Shown piece by piece: positions 40,862 through 49,115 of a stretch of DNA of 64,000 nt (position 1 is the stretch's first letter; each line of letters opens with the position of its first letter). Below the pieces are notes generated by a model. That model ran no database searches. It was given only the letters and a program-made list of their open reading frames with translations, and was not told the origin of the DNA. This DNA comes from Streptomyces sp. CB02400 (GTDB lineage Bacteria > Actinomycetota > Actinomycetes > Streptomycetales > Streptomycetaceae), in assembly GCF_001905725.1 (NCBI RefSeq), contig NZ_LIWB01000006.1:310001-374000 (forward strand), written 5' to 3'. The translations under genes and the position numbers were made by a program.

Positions 40862-42070
40862 GTGTCCCGTCGTCTGTTCACCTCGGAGTCCGTGACCGAG
40901 GGTCACCCCGACAAGATCGCTGACCAGATCAGCGACACCATCCTCGACGCGCTCCTGCGTGAGGACCCGTCCTCCCGGGTCGCCGTCGAGACCCTGATCA
41001 CGACCGGCCTGGTGCACGTGGCCGGCGAGGTCACCACCAAGACGTACGCGGACATCGCGACGCTGGTGCGCAACAAGATCCTGGAGATCGGCTACGACTC
41101 CTCGAAGAAGGGCTTCGACGGTGCCTCGTGCGGCGTGTCGGTGTCGATCGGCGCGCAGTCCCCGGACATCGCGCAGGGTGTCGACGCCGCCTACGAGGCC
41201 CGTGTCGAGGGTGACGAGGACGAGCTGGACCGGCAGGGCGCGGGCGACCAGGGTCTGATGTTCGGCTACGCGACGGACGAGACGCCGACGCTGATGCCGC
41301 TGCCGGTCTTCCTGGCGCACCGCCTGTCCAAGCGCCTGTCCGACGTGCGCAAGAACGGCACGATCCCCTACCTGCGCCCGGACGGCAAGACGCAGGTCAC
41401 CATCGAGTACGACGGTGACAAGGCGGTCCGTCTGGACACGGTCGTCGTCTCCTCGCAGCACGCCTCGGACATCGACCTGGAGTCGCTGCTGGCCCCCGAC
41501 ATCCGCGAGTTCGTCGTGGAGCCGGAGCTGAAGGCGCTGCTGGACGAGGGCATCAAGCTCGACACGGAGAAGTACCGGCTGCTGGTGAACCCGACCGGCC
41601 GTTTCGAGATCGGCGGCCCGATGGGTGACGCCGGCCTGACCGGCCGCAAGATCATCATCGACACCTACGGCGGCATGGCCCGGCACGGCGGCGGTGCCTT
41701 CTCCGGCAAGGACCCGTCCAAGGTGGACCGCTCGGCCGCGTACGCGATGCGCTGGGTCGCCAAGAACGTGGTCGCCGCCGGTCTGGCCGCCCGCTGCGAG
41801 GTCCAGGTGGCGTACGCGATCGGCAAGGCCGAGCCGGTCGGCCTGTTCGTCGAGACCTTCGGCACCGCCAAGGTCGAGACCGAGAAGATCGAGAAGGCGA
41901 TCGACGAGGTCTTCGACCTCCGCCCGGCCGCGATCATCCGCGACCTCGACCTGCTGCGCCCGATCTACGCCCAGACCGCCGCCTACGGTCACTTCGGCCG
42001 CGAGCTGCCCGACTTCACCTGGGAGCGCACCGACCGCGTGGACGCCCTGCGCAAGGCGGCGGGGCTGTAG
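40862..42070 (+). CDS. metK: S-adenosylmethionine synthase
   Basis: 402 residues; ATP plus methionine to SAM. Seen: SVTEGHPDKIADQISD, GAGDQGLMFGYATDE, GRFEIGGPMGDAGLTGRK, and P-loop-like GGGAFSGKDPSKVDRS. GTG 40862 with AGGGAG upstream gives the expected SRRLFTSESVTEG start; the frame is open further upstream but that part has no similarity I know. In streptomycetes SAM level influences antibiotic production. Confidence 0.96.
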   Translation: MSRRLFTSESVTEGHPDKIADQISDTILDALLREDPSSRVAVETLITTGLVHVAGEVTTKTYADIATLVRNKILEIGYDSSKKGFDGASCGVSVSIGAQSPDIAQGVDAAYEARVEGDEDELDRQGAGDQGLMFGYATDETPTLMPLPVFLAHRLSKRLSDVRKNGTIPYLRPDGKTQVTIEYDGDKAVRLDTVVVSSQHASDIDLESLLAPDIREFVVEPELKALLDEGIKLDTEKYRLLVNPTGRFEIGGPMGDAGLTGRKIIIDTYGGMARHGGGAFSGKDPSKVDRSAAYAMRWVAKNVVAAGLAARCEVQVAYAIGKAEPVGLFVETFGTAKVETEKIEKAIDEVFDLRPAAIIRDLDLLRPIYAQTAAYGHFGRELPDFTWERTDRVDALRKAAGL

Positions 42071-42092
42071 GCCCGGCCACCCCGTGTCTCCC

Positions 42093-42131
42093 CGAGGCCC
42101 GGCGTCCCTTCCGAGGGGCCGCCGGGCCTCG
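42093..42131 (+). terminator. Terminator after metK
   Basis: 11-bp perfect stem CGAGGCCCGGC/GCCGGGCCTCG (42093-42103 with 42121-42131), with an inner CCCTT/AGGGG pairing in the loop, 22 bases after the stop. Confidence 0.8.
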
Positions 42132-42224
42132 GCGCGTACGGAGCCGCTCCGCCGTAAATGCCCGCGCACACCGCGGGAGTGAGCCCTACGCTGTGAGCGC
42201 GGCGACGTCACGGCCCGGTGCGAA

Positions 42225-42342
42225 GGGCACGGATACTTCCGGGTGACAACCCTCGCAGGTTCGAATCCTGCTGCCGGTCCCGGACCGGTATGACCGAGTG
42301 GCCCAAGGCAGAAGCGCCCTCGGGCGTTCGTGATCCGTACCC
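42225..42342 (+). ncRNA. Circularly permuted tRNA-like RNA element
   Basis: Read in order: outer stem GGGCACGGAT (42225-42234); CTTC (42236-42239); variable-arm hairpin GGGT-GACA-ACCC (42241-42252); T-arm GCAGG-TTCGAAT-CCTGC (42255-42271); acceptor 3' strand TGCCGGT (42272-42278); linker CCCGG; acceptor 5' strand ACCGGTA (42284-42290, pairing with one G-U); T8 G9; D-arm ACC-GAGTGGCCCAA-GGC (42293-42309, first pair A-C); A26; GAAG (42311-42314), which pairs with CTTC like an anticodon stem; hairpin CGCC-CTCG-GGCG (42315-42326); outer stem ATCCGTACCC (42333-42342, one mismatch in ten). Conserved tRNA bases T8, A14, G15, G18G19, A21, C48, T54T55C56 and A58 are kept. No anticodon loop can form. 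It lies between the metK terminator and priA. Confidence 0.65.
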
Positions 42343-42395
42343 GGCTCGACCTCGGGCCGGCGTCGCTGTCAGTGGCGTTTGGTAAGAATGCAGGC

Positions 42396-44543
42396 GTGAG
42401 CAGCGAGAACGGACAGTCGGACGGCGGCGCGGAGGGCGCGCCGCCCGAGCAGCTCGCGCTCATCCGGGAGAGCGTGCGCCAGGCCAGGACCCCCCGGGCC
42501 AAACCGCGCACCTGGCGCGGCGCCGCGCTCGCCAAGGAGCTGCCCGTCGCCCGGGTCCTCGTCGACAAGGGCGTGCTCCACCTCGACCGCTACTTCGACT
42601 ACGCCGTGCCCGCGGAGCTGGACGCCGACGCGCAGCCGGGGGTGCGGGTGCGGGTGCGGTTCGGGGCCGGACGGCACCGGGTGCGCGAGGGGCGGCGCGA
42701 GGGCGGCGGACTGATCGACGGGTTCCTCGTCGAGCGGCTCGCCGAATCCGACTACTCGGGGCCCCTGGCGGCACTGGCGCAGGTGGTCTCGCCCGAACCT
42801 GTGCTGGACGAGGAGCTGCTGGGCCTCGCCCGCGCGGTCGCCGACCGGTACGCGGGCAGCCTCGCCGACGTCCTCCAGCTCGCCGTACCGCCGCGCAACG
42901 CCCGCGCCGAGCAGTGGCCCTCGCCCGACCCGCTGCCGCCGCCCTCGGCGCCCGTACCCGGCTCCTGGGAGCGGTACGAGCAGGGGCCCGCCTTCCTGGA
43001 GGCGCTGGCCTCGGGAGGCGTCCCACGGGCCGTGTGGAACGCGCTGCCGGGGCCGCGGTGGAGCGAGGAACTGGCCCGGGCCGTCGCCGCGACCCTGGCC
43101 TCCGGGCGCGGCGCGCTGGTCGTCCTGCCGGACGGAAGGGCCGTGGCCCGCGCCGACGCGGCGCTCACCGAACTGCTGGGGGAGGGACGGCACGCGGTCC
43201 TCACCGCCGACGCCGGGCCGGAGAAGCGGTACGCGCGGTGGCTCGCCGTGCGGCGGGGTTCCGTACGGGCCGTCATCGGGACGCGGGCGGCGATGTTCGC
43301 GCCGGTGCGGGACCTCGGACTGGTCGCGGTCTGGGATGACGGCGACGACAGCCACAGCGAGCAGCACGCCCCGCAGCCGCACGCCCGCGAGGTGCTGCTG
43401 CTGCGGGCGGCGCAGGACAGGTGCGGCTTCCTGCTGGGCAGCCGGCACTGCACCGTGGAGGCCGCCCAGCTCGTGGAGACCGGCTGGGCCCGGCCGCTGG
43501 TCGCCGGGAGGGAGCGGGTGCGGGCCGCCGCGCCGCTGGTGCGGACCGTGGGGGACGGGGACCTCGCGCGCGACGAGGCCGCCCGCGCGGCGCGGCTGCC
43601 GAGCCTCGCCTGGCAGGCCGCCAGGGAGGGGCTGCGGCACGGGCCGGTGCTCGTGCAGGTGCCCCGCCGTGGATACGTGCCGCGGATGGCGTGCGCCAAC
43701 TGCCGGGCCCCCGCGCGGTGCCGGCACTGCTCCGGGCCGCTGCAGGCACAGGGGTCCGACGATCTGCGGTGCGAGTGGTGCGGGCGCGAGGAGAGCGGCT
43801 GGCACTGCCCCGAGTGCGGCGGGTTCCGGCTGCGGGCCCAGGTGGTCGGGGCGCGGCGGACCGCCGAGGAGCTGGGCCGCGCCTTCCCCGCGGTCCCGGT
43901 GCGCACCTCCGGGCGCGAGCACGTGCTGGACACGGTGCCGGGGACACCCGCGCTGGTGGTGAGCACTCCCGGCGCGGAACCGGTGGCCGAGGGCGGATAC
44001 GCGGCGGCGCTGCTGCTGGACGGGTGGGCCATGCTGGGCCGGCCCGACCTGCGGGCCGGGGAGGACGCGTTGCGCCGCTGGATCGGCGCGGCGGCGCTGG
44101 TCCGGCCGCAGTCCGAGGGCGGCACGGTGGTCGTGGTCGCCGAGCCGACCCTGCGGCCCGTGCAGGCGCTGGTCCGGTGGGACCCGGTCGGGCACGCGGT
44201 ACGGGAACTGGCCGAGCGGGGCGAACTGGGATTCCCGCCGGTGTCGCGGATGGCGGCGGTGTCGGGGCCCGGCGAGGCGGTGGCCGATTTCCTCCGCGCG
44301 GTGGAGCTGCCCGCGCGTGCGGAGATCCTGGGCCCGGTGCCCCTGCCGGTCACCCCGGCGGGCCGTCCGCGCCGGCCGGGCGCACCGCCCCCCGGCGAAC
44401 ACTGGGACCGGGCACTGGTCCGGGTGCCTCCCGGCAACGGCGCCGCGCTGACCGCCGCGCTGAAGTCCGCCCAGGCGGCACGCATGGCCCGAGGCGGGAA
44501 CACCCCCGTGTGGGTCCGCGTCGACCCCCCGGACATCGGCTGA
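42396..44543 (+). CDS. priA: PriA-like primosomal protein lacking helicase motifs
   Basis: 715 residues. The N-terminal DNA-binding domain (VARVLVDKGVLHLDRYFDYA) and the zinc cysteines (CANCRAPARCRHCSG and CEWCGREESGWHCPECGG) are those of PriA, the replication restart protein. The ATPase motifs are gone: the Walker A position reads ALASGRGALVVLPDG, and the DEEH box reads WDDGDD. Such forms are usual in actinobacteria and may act as a loader without unwinding. GTG at 42396, with TAAGAAT seven bases before it, so the mRNA may be leaderless. Confidence 0.85.
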   Translation: MSSENGQSDGGAEGAPPEQLALIRESVRQARTPRAKPRTWRGAALAKELPVARVLVDKGVLHLDRYFDYAVPAELDADAQPGVRVRVRFGAGRHRVREGRREGGGLIDGFLVERLAESDYSGPLAALAQVVSPEPVLDEELLGLARAVADRYAGSLADVLQLAVPPRNARAEQWPSPDPLPPPSAPVPGSWERYEQGPAFLEALASGGVPRAVWNALPGPRWSEELARAVAATLASGRGALVVLPDGRAVARADAALTELLGEGRHAVLTADAGPEKRYARWLAVRRGSVRAVIGTRAAMFAPVRDLGLVAVWDDGDDSHSEQHAPQPHAREVLLLRAAQDRCGFLLGSRHCTVEAAQLVETGWARPLVAGRERVRAAAPLVRTVGDGDLARDEAARAARLPSLAWQAAREGLRHGPVLVQVPRRGYVPRMACANCRAPARCRHCSGPLQAQGSDDLRCEWCGREESGWHCPECGGFRLRAQVVGARRTAEELGRAFPAVPVRTSGREHVLDTVPGTPALVVSTPGAEPVAEGGYAAALLLDGWAMLGRPDLRAGEDALRRWIGAAALVRPQSEGGTVVVVAEPTLRPVQALVRWDPVGHAVRELAERGELGFPPVSRMAAVSGPGEAVADFLRAVELPARAEILGPVPLPVTPAGRPRRPGAPPPGEHWDRALVRVPPGNGAALTAALKSAQAARMARGGNTPVWVRVDPPDIG

Positions 44544-44720
44544 GGACACCGGTGGAACCCGCCAGGACGTGCCGTGCCCTCCTGGGGGCGGTGCGTCCGG
44601 GAGGGTCGGGAACACTCCCGTGTGGGTCCGTGTCGGCCCCCCCCGGACATCGGCTGAGGACACCGGTGGAACCCGCCGGGACGTGCCGTGCCCTCCCGGG
44701 GGCGGTGCGTCCGGGAGGGC
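44491..44720 (+). repeat. Tandem duplication of the priA 3' end
   Basis: The last codons of priA with stop and flank (about 44491-44604) are repeated at about 44605-44720 with a period of 112-114 bases. The second copy still reads GNTPVWVRV before a two-base C-run insertion, and contains the same CGGCTGAGGACACCGGTGG around the old stop (44541 versus 44655). The repeat fills the space between priA and the convergent HTH gene. Confidence 0.85.
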
Positions 44721-44744
44721 ACGGGGCGGTGCGGCGAGCGGGGC

Positions 44745-45290
44745 TCAGCCGTTGCGGGGGGAGGGTAAGGCCGTCGGGCGCGGGTCGTCGCGGAAGGACG
44801 GGCTGCCGGCCGTGGGCTGGGTCGGCATGGAGTGGGCCGCGGGGACCGCCGGCACCGTGGTGACGCCGGCGACCGCGTTCACCGTGCGCGTGCCCGACGC
44901 CTCCGCGGCGGCCTCGCCGGCCGCCGCCGACGCCTGGGCGGCGGCACGACGGGCGCCGTAGCGGCGGTGGACCGCCTGCTTGGTGACCCCGAGCGCCGAG
45001 CCCACGGCGTCCCACGAGAAGCCCAGGGAACGGTCGAAGTCCACGGCCGCCGTGACCAGGGTCTCGACGCTGTCCCGCAGCTCCTGGGCGAGACGGACCG
45101 TGGGGGCGGGGGCGCGTCCGTAGACGACGAAGCCCGTGGAGGGCCCGGAGCGGCGCGGGCGGTAGACGTTGCCCAGCTGGGCGGTGAGCGTGCGCAACGC
45201 GTCCACCTGCCGGCGGACCCGCTCGATGTCCCGCACCAGCAAGTGCAGGCTGGCCCGAGCCTGGGCGTCGTGGGTTGCGTGGTCGGCCAT
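44745..45290 (-). CDS. Putative HTH DNA-binding protein
   Basis: 181 residues. N-terminal helical part (ASLHLLVRDIERVRRQVDAL), then RPRRSGPSTGFVVYGR, a helix-turn-helix (FSWDAVGSALGVTKQAVHRRYG, about 109-130) and an Ala/Thr/Pro-rich tail. The HTH has the look of sigma-region-4 or Trp-repressor-like modules common in streptomycete regulators. ATG 45290 with AGAGG seven bases upstream. It converges on priA. Target unknown. Confidence 0.7.
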   Translation of the reverse strand: MADHATHDAQARASLHLLVRDIERVRRQVDALRTLTAQLGNVYRPRRSGPSTGFVVYGRAPAPTVRLAQELRDSVETLVTAAVDFDRSLGFSWDAVGSALGVTKQAVHRRYGARRAAAQASAAAGEAAAEASGTRTVNAVAGVTTVPAVPAAHSMPTQPTAGSPSFRDDPRPTALPSPRNG

Positions 45291-45621
45291 GAACAAGCCT
45301 CTCGAACCGGCGTGAAAGGAATTGAGCCCGTGTCGGGGCCCGTGGTCAACTCTTCGCTGACCAACGCGGGAGCGCTCCGCGGGTCACGGGGTGGGGGCGT
45401 GGCGGCATATGCGTACGCCCCCGCGCGGGGTGCGCCTCGGCCTTGGGCCTCGGCGTGTCTCCCATCCGCGCACCGCCCGTTCCCAGTGGGTCGAGAGGTG
45501 GACGTTCGCCGTGGGGGTTCGCCGCCGTCGGCGGCTCGCCCCGCACAGGTGCTTTCGACGCCGCCCCATAGACTGGTGCGCCGCCCTTGTCCGTCCTCGC
45601 CCGAGAGGCTCCAAGCACCCC
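45291..45621. other. Intergenic region before fmt
   Basis: 331 bases between divergent genes. A TAGACT at 45569-45574 may be the fmt -10 box. The fmt frame is open upstream to 45391, but that part is Arg-rich and without similarity. The NdeI-like CATATG at about 45412 is chance. No gene, repeat or RNA that I can support. Confidence 0.4.
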
Positions 45622-46554
45622 ATGAAGCTCGTCTTCGCCGGTACCCCCGAGGTCGCCGTTCCCGCACTGGACGCTCTTCTCGCCTCCGGGCGGCACGAGG
45701 TGGCCGCCGTCGTCACGCGGCCCGACGCGCCCGCCGGGCGCGGGCGCAGGCTGGTCGCCTCCCCCGTCGCCGAGCGGGCGGAGGAGGCCGGGATCGAGGT
45801 GCTGAAGCCGGTGAAGCCCAGGGACCCCGAGTTCCTGGAGCGGCTCAAGGAGATCGCGCCGGACTGCTGCCCCGTCGTCGCCTACGGCGCCCTCCTCCCC
45901 AAGGCAGCCCTCGACATCCCCGCCCGGGGCTGGGTCAACCTGCACTTCTCGCTGCTGCCCGCCTGGCGCGGCGCCGCACCCGTGCAGCACGCCATCATGG
46001 CCGGCGACGAGATCACCGGCGCCGCCACCTTCCTCATCGAGGAGGGTCTCGACTCCGGGCCCGTCTACGGCACCGTCACCGAGGAGATCCGCCCCACCGA
46101 CACCAGCGGCGACCTGCTCACCCGGCTCGCCTTCGCCGGCGCCGGGCTGCTCGCCGCCACCATGGACGGCATCGAGGACGGCACCCTGAAGGCCGTACCG
46201 CAGCCCGCCGACGGCATCAGCCTCGCCCCCAAGGTCACCGTAGAGGACGCCCACGTCGACTGGGGCACCCCGGCGCTGCGCGTCGACCGCGTGGTGCGCG
46301 GCTGCACCCCCGCGCCCGGCGCCTGGACCACCTTCCGGGGCGAGCGGCTGAAGATCGTCCAGGCCGCCCCCGTACCGGACCTGACCGACCTCGCGCCCGG
46401 GCAGCTGTCCGCCGGCAAGAACAACGTGTACGTGGGCACCGGTTCGTACGCCGTGGAGCTGCTGTGGGTGCAGCCCCAGGGCAAGAAGCCGATGCGGGCG
46501 GCGGACTGGGCGCGCGGAGTGCGGATCGCCGCCGGGGAGACCGTCGGCGCCTGA
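45622..46554 (+). CDS. fmt: Methionyl-tRNA formyltransferase
   Basis: 310 residues; formylates initiator Met-tRNA using 10-formyl-THF. Seen: MKLVFAGTPEVAVPALDALL, VVTRPDAPAGRGRRL, and the catalytic VNLHFSLLPAWRGAAPVQHA with a later Asp in ETGATTF-type context (EITGAATFLIEEGLDSGP). ATG at 45622. def is not adjacent. rsmB follows 67 bases later. Confidence 0.95.
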   Translation: MKLVFAGTPEVAVPALDALLASGRHEVAAVVTRPDAPAGRGRRLVASPVAERAEEAGIEVLKPVKPRDPEFLERLKEIAPDCCPVVAYGALLPKAALDIPARGWVNLHFSLLPAWRGAAPVQHAIMAGDEITGAATFLIEEGLDSGPVYGTVTEEIRPTDTSGDLLTRLAFAGAGLLAATMDGIEDGTLKAVPQPADGISLAPKVTVEDAHVDWGTPALRVDRVVRGCTPAPGAWTTFRGERLKIVQAAPVPDLTDLAPGQLSAGKNNVYVGTGSYAVELLWVQPQGKKPMRAADWARGVRIAAGETVGA

Positions 46555-46621
46555 CGCCACCGGGACCTCCACGACGTAGGCTGGACCGCGCACCTCACCC
46601 CACATCCGGAGCACCTTTTTC

Positions 46622-48040
46622 GTGAGCGACCAGCCCCGTCGGCCCCGTAAGCCCGCCAAGCCCTACCGCCGGCCCAAGAAGGACCCCGTCCGCATCCTCG
46701 TCTTCGAGGCCCTGCGGGCCGTCGACGAACGGGACGCGTACGCCAACCTCGTCCTGCCCCCGCTGCTGCGCAAGGCGCGCGAGAACGGCGACTTCGACGC
46801 GCGCGACGCGGCGCTGGCCACCGAGCTGGTGTACGGCACGCTGCGCCGCCAGGGGACGTACGACGCGGTCGTCGCCGCCTGTGTCGACCGGCCGCTGCGC
46901 GAGGTGGACCCGCCGGTGCTGGACGTGCTGAGCCTCGGCGCGCACCAGCTGCTGGGCACGCGCATCCCGACGCACGCCGCCGTGTCCGCCACGGTCGAAC
47001 TGGCCCGGGTGGTGCTCGGCGACGGCCGCGCCAAGTTCGTCAACGCCGTGCTGCGCAAGATCGCGCAAAACGACCTCGACGGCTGGCTGGAGCGGGTCGC
47101 GCCGCCCTACGACGAGGACCCCGAGGACCACCTCGCCGTGGTGCACTCGCACCCCCGCTGGGTCGTCTCCGCGCTGTGGGACTCCCTCGGCGGTGGACGC
47201 GCCGGCGTCGAGGAGTTGCTGCGGGCCGACAACGAGCGGCCCGAGGTGACCCTGGTCGCCCGTCCCGGACGGGCGACCACCGCCGAACTGCTCGACGAGG
47301 AGGCCGCCGTCGCAGGCCGCTGGTCGCCGTACGCGGTGCGGCTCACCGAGGGCGGGGAGCCGGGCGCCATCACGGCGGTCGCGGAGGGCCGGGCCGGCGT
47401 GCAGGACGAGGGCAGCCAGCTCGTCGCGCTCGCGCTCGCCGACGCGCCCGTCGACGGCCCCGACCGGATGTGGCTGGACGGGTGCGCCGGACCGGGCGGG
47501 AAGGCCGCGCTGCTCGGCGCGCTCGCCGCCGAGCGGGGCGCCGTGCTGCTGGCCTCCGAGAAGCAGCCGCACCGGGCCGGTCTTGTGGCGAAGGCGCTCG
47601 CCGGGAACCCGGGGCCGTACCAGGTCGTCGCCGCCGACGGGACGCGCCCGCCGTGGCGGCCCGGCAGCTTCGACCGGGTGCTGGTCGACGTGCCGTGCAC
47701 CGGCCTCGGAGCCCTGCGCCGCCGCCCCGAGGCGCGCTGGCGGCGCCGCCCGGAGGACCTGGACGGCTTCGCCCCCCTCCAGCGCGGGCTGCTGCGCACC
47801 GCCCTGGAGTCCGTACGGGTCGGCGGTGTCGTCGGCTACGCCACCTGCTCCCCGCACCTCGCGGAGACCCGGGCCGTGGTCGGTGACCTCCTCAAGCAGT
47901 TCCCGGACACCGACCTGATCGACGCCCGGCCGCTGCTGCCCGGCGTGCCGGATCTGGGCGAGGGCCCCGACGTACAGTTGTGGCCGCATCTGCACGGCAC
48001 CGACGCGATGTACCTGGCCCTCATCCGCCGCACCGGCTGA
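46622..48040 (+). CDS. rsmB: 16S rRNA (cytosine-967-C5)-methyltransferase
   Basis: 472 residues. A NusB-like RNA-binding domain (about 20-150, VRILVFEALRAVDERDAYAN), then a Rossmann methyltransferase. The two cysteines of m5C enzymes are seen in VDVPCTGLGALRRRPE and GYATCSPHLAETRAVV; the SAM site is WLDGCAGPGGKAALLG. GTG start. The N-terminal basic extension PRRPRKPAKPYRRPKK may help RNA binding. Confidence 0.94.
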   Translation: MSDQPRRPRKPAKPYRRPKKDPVRILVFEALRAVDERDAYANLVLPPLLRKARENGDFDARDAALATELVYGTLRRQGTYDAVVAACVDRPLREVDPPVLDVLSLGAHQLLGTRIPTHAAVSATVELARVVLGDGRAKFVNAVLRKIAQNDLDGWLERVAPPYDEDPEDHLAVVHSHPRWVVSALWDSLGGGRAGVEELLRADNERPEVTLVARPGRATTAELLDEEAAVAGRWSPYAVRLTEGGEPGAITAVAEGRAGVQDEGSQLVALALADAPVDGPDRMWLDGCAGPGGKAALLGALAAERGAVLLASEKQPHRAGLVAKALAGNPGPYQVVAADGTRPPWRPGSFDRVLVDVPCTGLGALRRRPEARWRRRPEDLDGFAPLQRGLLRTALESVRVGGVVGYATCSPHLAETRAVVGDLLKQFPDTDLIDARPLLPGVPDLGEGPDVQLWPHLHGTDAMYLALIRRTG

Positions 48041-48326
48041 CGCCCGCCTCCCGGCCGCCGTCCTCGCGGGCCGCCCGGTGCGGCCACCGCACCTTCGGAC
48101 CCACGTCCAAAAACGTCCAGGAACAGGGACGCGACCAGCACCGACCGCACGACGAAGGTGTCCGGGAGTACGCCCGGGGCGACCGGGCCGAGGCACCGGG
48201 CGGAGTTCGCCCCGGTGGTCAGCGGCACCGGCGTGCCCGGTACGGCGGTCGTCCCGGAGGCGAGCACCGCCGGGCCCGCGCGGGACCGGTGCGAGCAACC
48301 CCCGCAGGACATGGCACGCTTGGTGC

Positions 48327-49013
48327 ATGGCCCCGCAGATCAGCCCCAGCATCCTGTCCGCCGACTTCGCCCGCCTCGCCGACGAGGCGAAGGCGGTGGC
48401 CGGCGCCGACTGGCTCCACGTCGACGTCATGGACAACCATTTCGTCCCGAACCTCACGCTCGGCGTGCCGGTCGTGGAGTCGCTCGCCCGTGCGACGGAC
48501 ACCCCGCTGGACTGCCATCTGATGATCGAGGCCCCCGACCGATGGGCACCCCAGTACGTGGAGGCGGGGGCCGGTTCGGTCACCTTCCACGTCGAGGCGG
48601 CCACCGCGCCCGTGCGGCTCGCCCGGGAGATCCGCGCCAAGGGCGCCCGCGCCTCCATGGCGCTGCGGCCGGCCACCCCCATCGAGCCGTACGAGGATCT
48701 GCTCCCCGAGCTCGACATGCTGCTGATCATGACGGTTGAGCCCGGCTTCGGTGGGCAGGCGTTCCTCGACATCATGCTTCCGAAGATCCGCCGCACCCGC
48801 GAGCTGATCAGCAAGCACGGTCTGGAGCTCTGGCTCCAGGTCGACGGCGGGGTCTCGGCGTCCACCATCGAGCGGTGTGCCGACGCCGGTGCCGATGTCT
48901 TCGTCGCGGGTTCCGCCGTGTACGGGGCATCGGACCCGGCCGAGGCGGTACGTGCACTGCGCAACCAGGCGGAGGCCGCGACGGCCGAGGCATCGTGGGC
49001 ATGCGACCACTGA
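48327..49013 (+). CDS. rpe: Ribulose-phosphate 3-epimerase
   Basis: 228 residues, TIM barrel; interconverts ribulose 5-P and xylulose 5-P. Metal and catalytic residues in HVDVMDNHFVPNLTLGVP, CHLMIEAPDRW, MTVEPGFGGQAFL and QVDGGVSASTI. ATG 48327; the upstream site is weak. The 286-base gap 48041-48326 has no gene that I trust; a minus-strand ORF there lacks any recognisable feature. Confidence 0.94.
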   Translation: MAPQISPSILSADFARLADEAKAVAGADWLHVDVMDNHFVPNLTLGVPVVESLARATDTPLDCHLMIEAPDRWAPQYVEAGAGSVTFHVEAATAPVRLAREIRAKGARASMALRPATPIEPYEDLLPELDMLLIMTVEPGFGGQAFLDIMLPKIRRTRELISKHGLELWLQVDGGVSASTIERCADAGADVFVAGSAVYGASDPAEAVRALRNQAEAATAEASWACDH

Positions 49014-49115
49014 GCGTCAGGAACATGAACGGCGCCCGGGAGGGCTGATCGACCGCGCCGGATCTGCAAGGATGAACGGCGAATCCAGAGTGTGAACAGC
49101 AGTGAGGAGATCGCC

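Noticed and set aside
42225..42342. Ordinary linear tRNA gene
   Set aside because: The T-arm and acceptor 3' strand have no D-arm or matching acceptor strand upstream, and the D-arm half has no T-arm or matching strand downstream; only the permuted order pairs.
45391..45621. N-terminal extension of fmt in the same frame
   Set aside because: Arg-rich and unlike any formyltransferase; the ATG at 45622 gives the standard MKLVFAGTPE start.
47836..48312. Minus-strand ORF in the rsmB-rpe gap
   Set aside because: Overlaps rsmB extensively and has no start signal or recognisable family feature.
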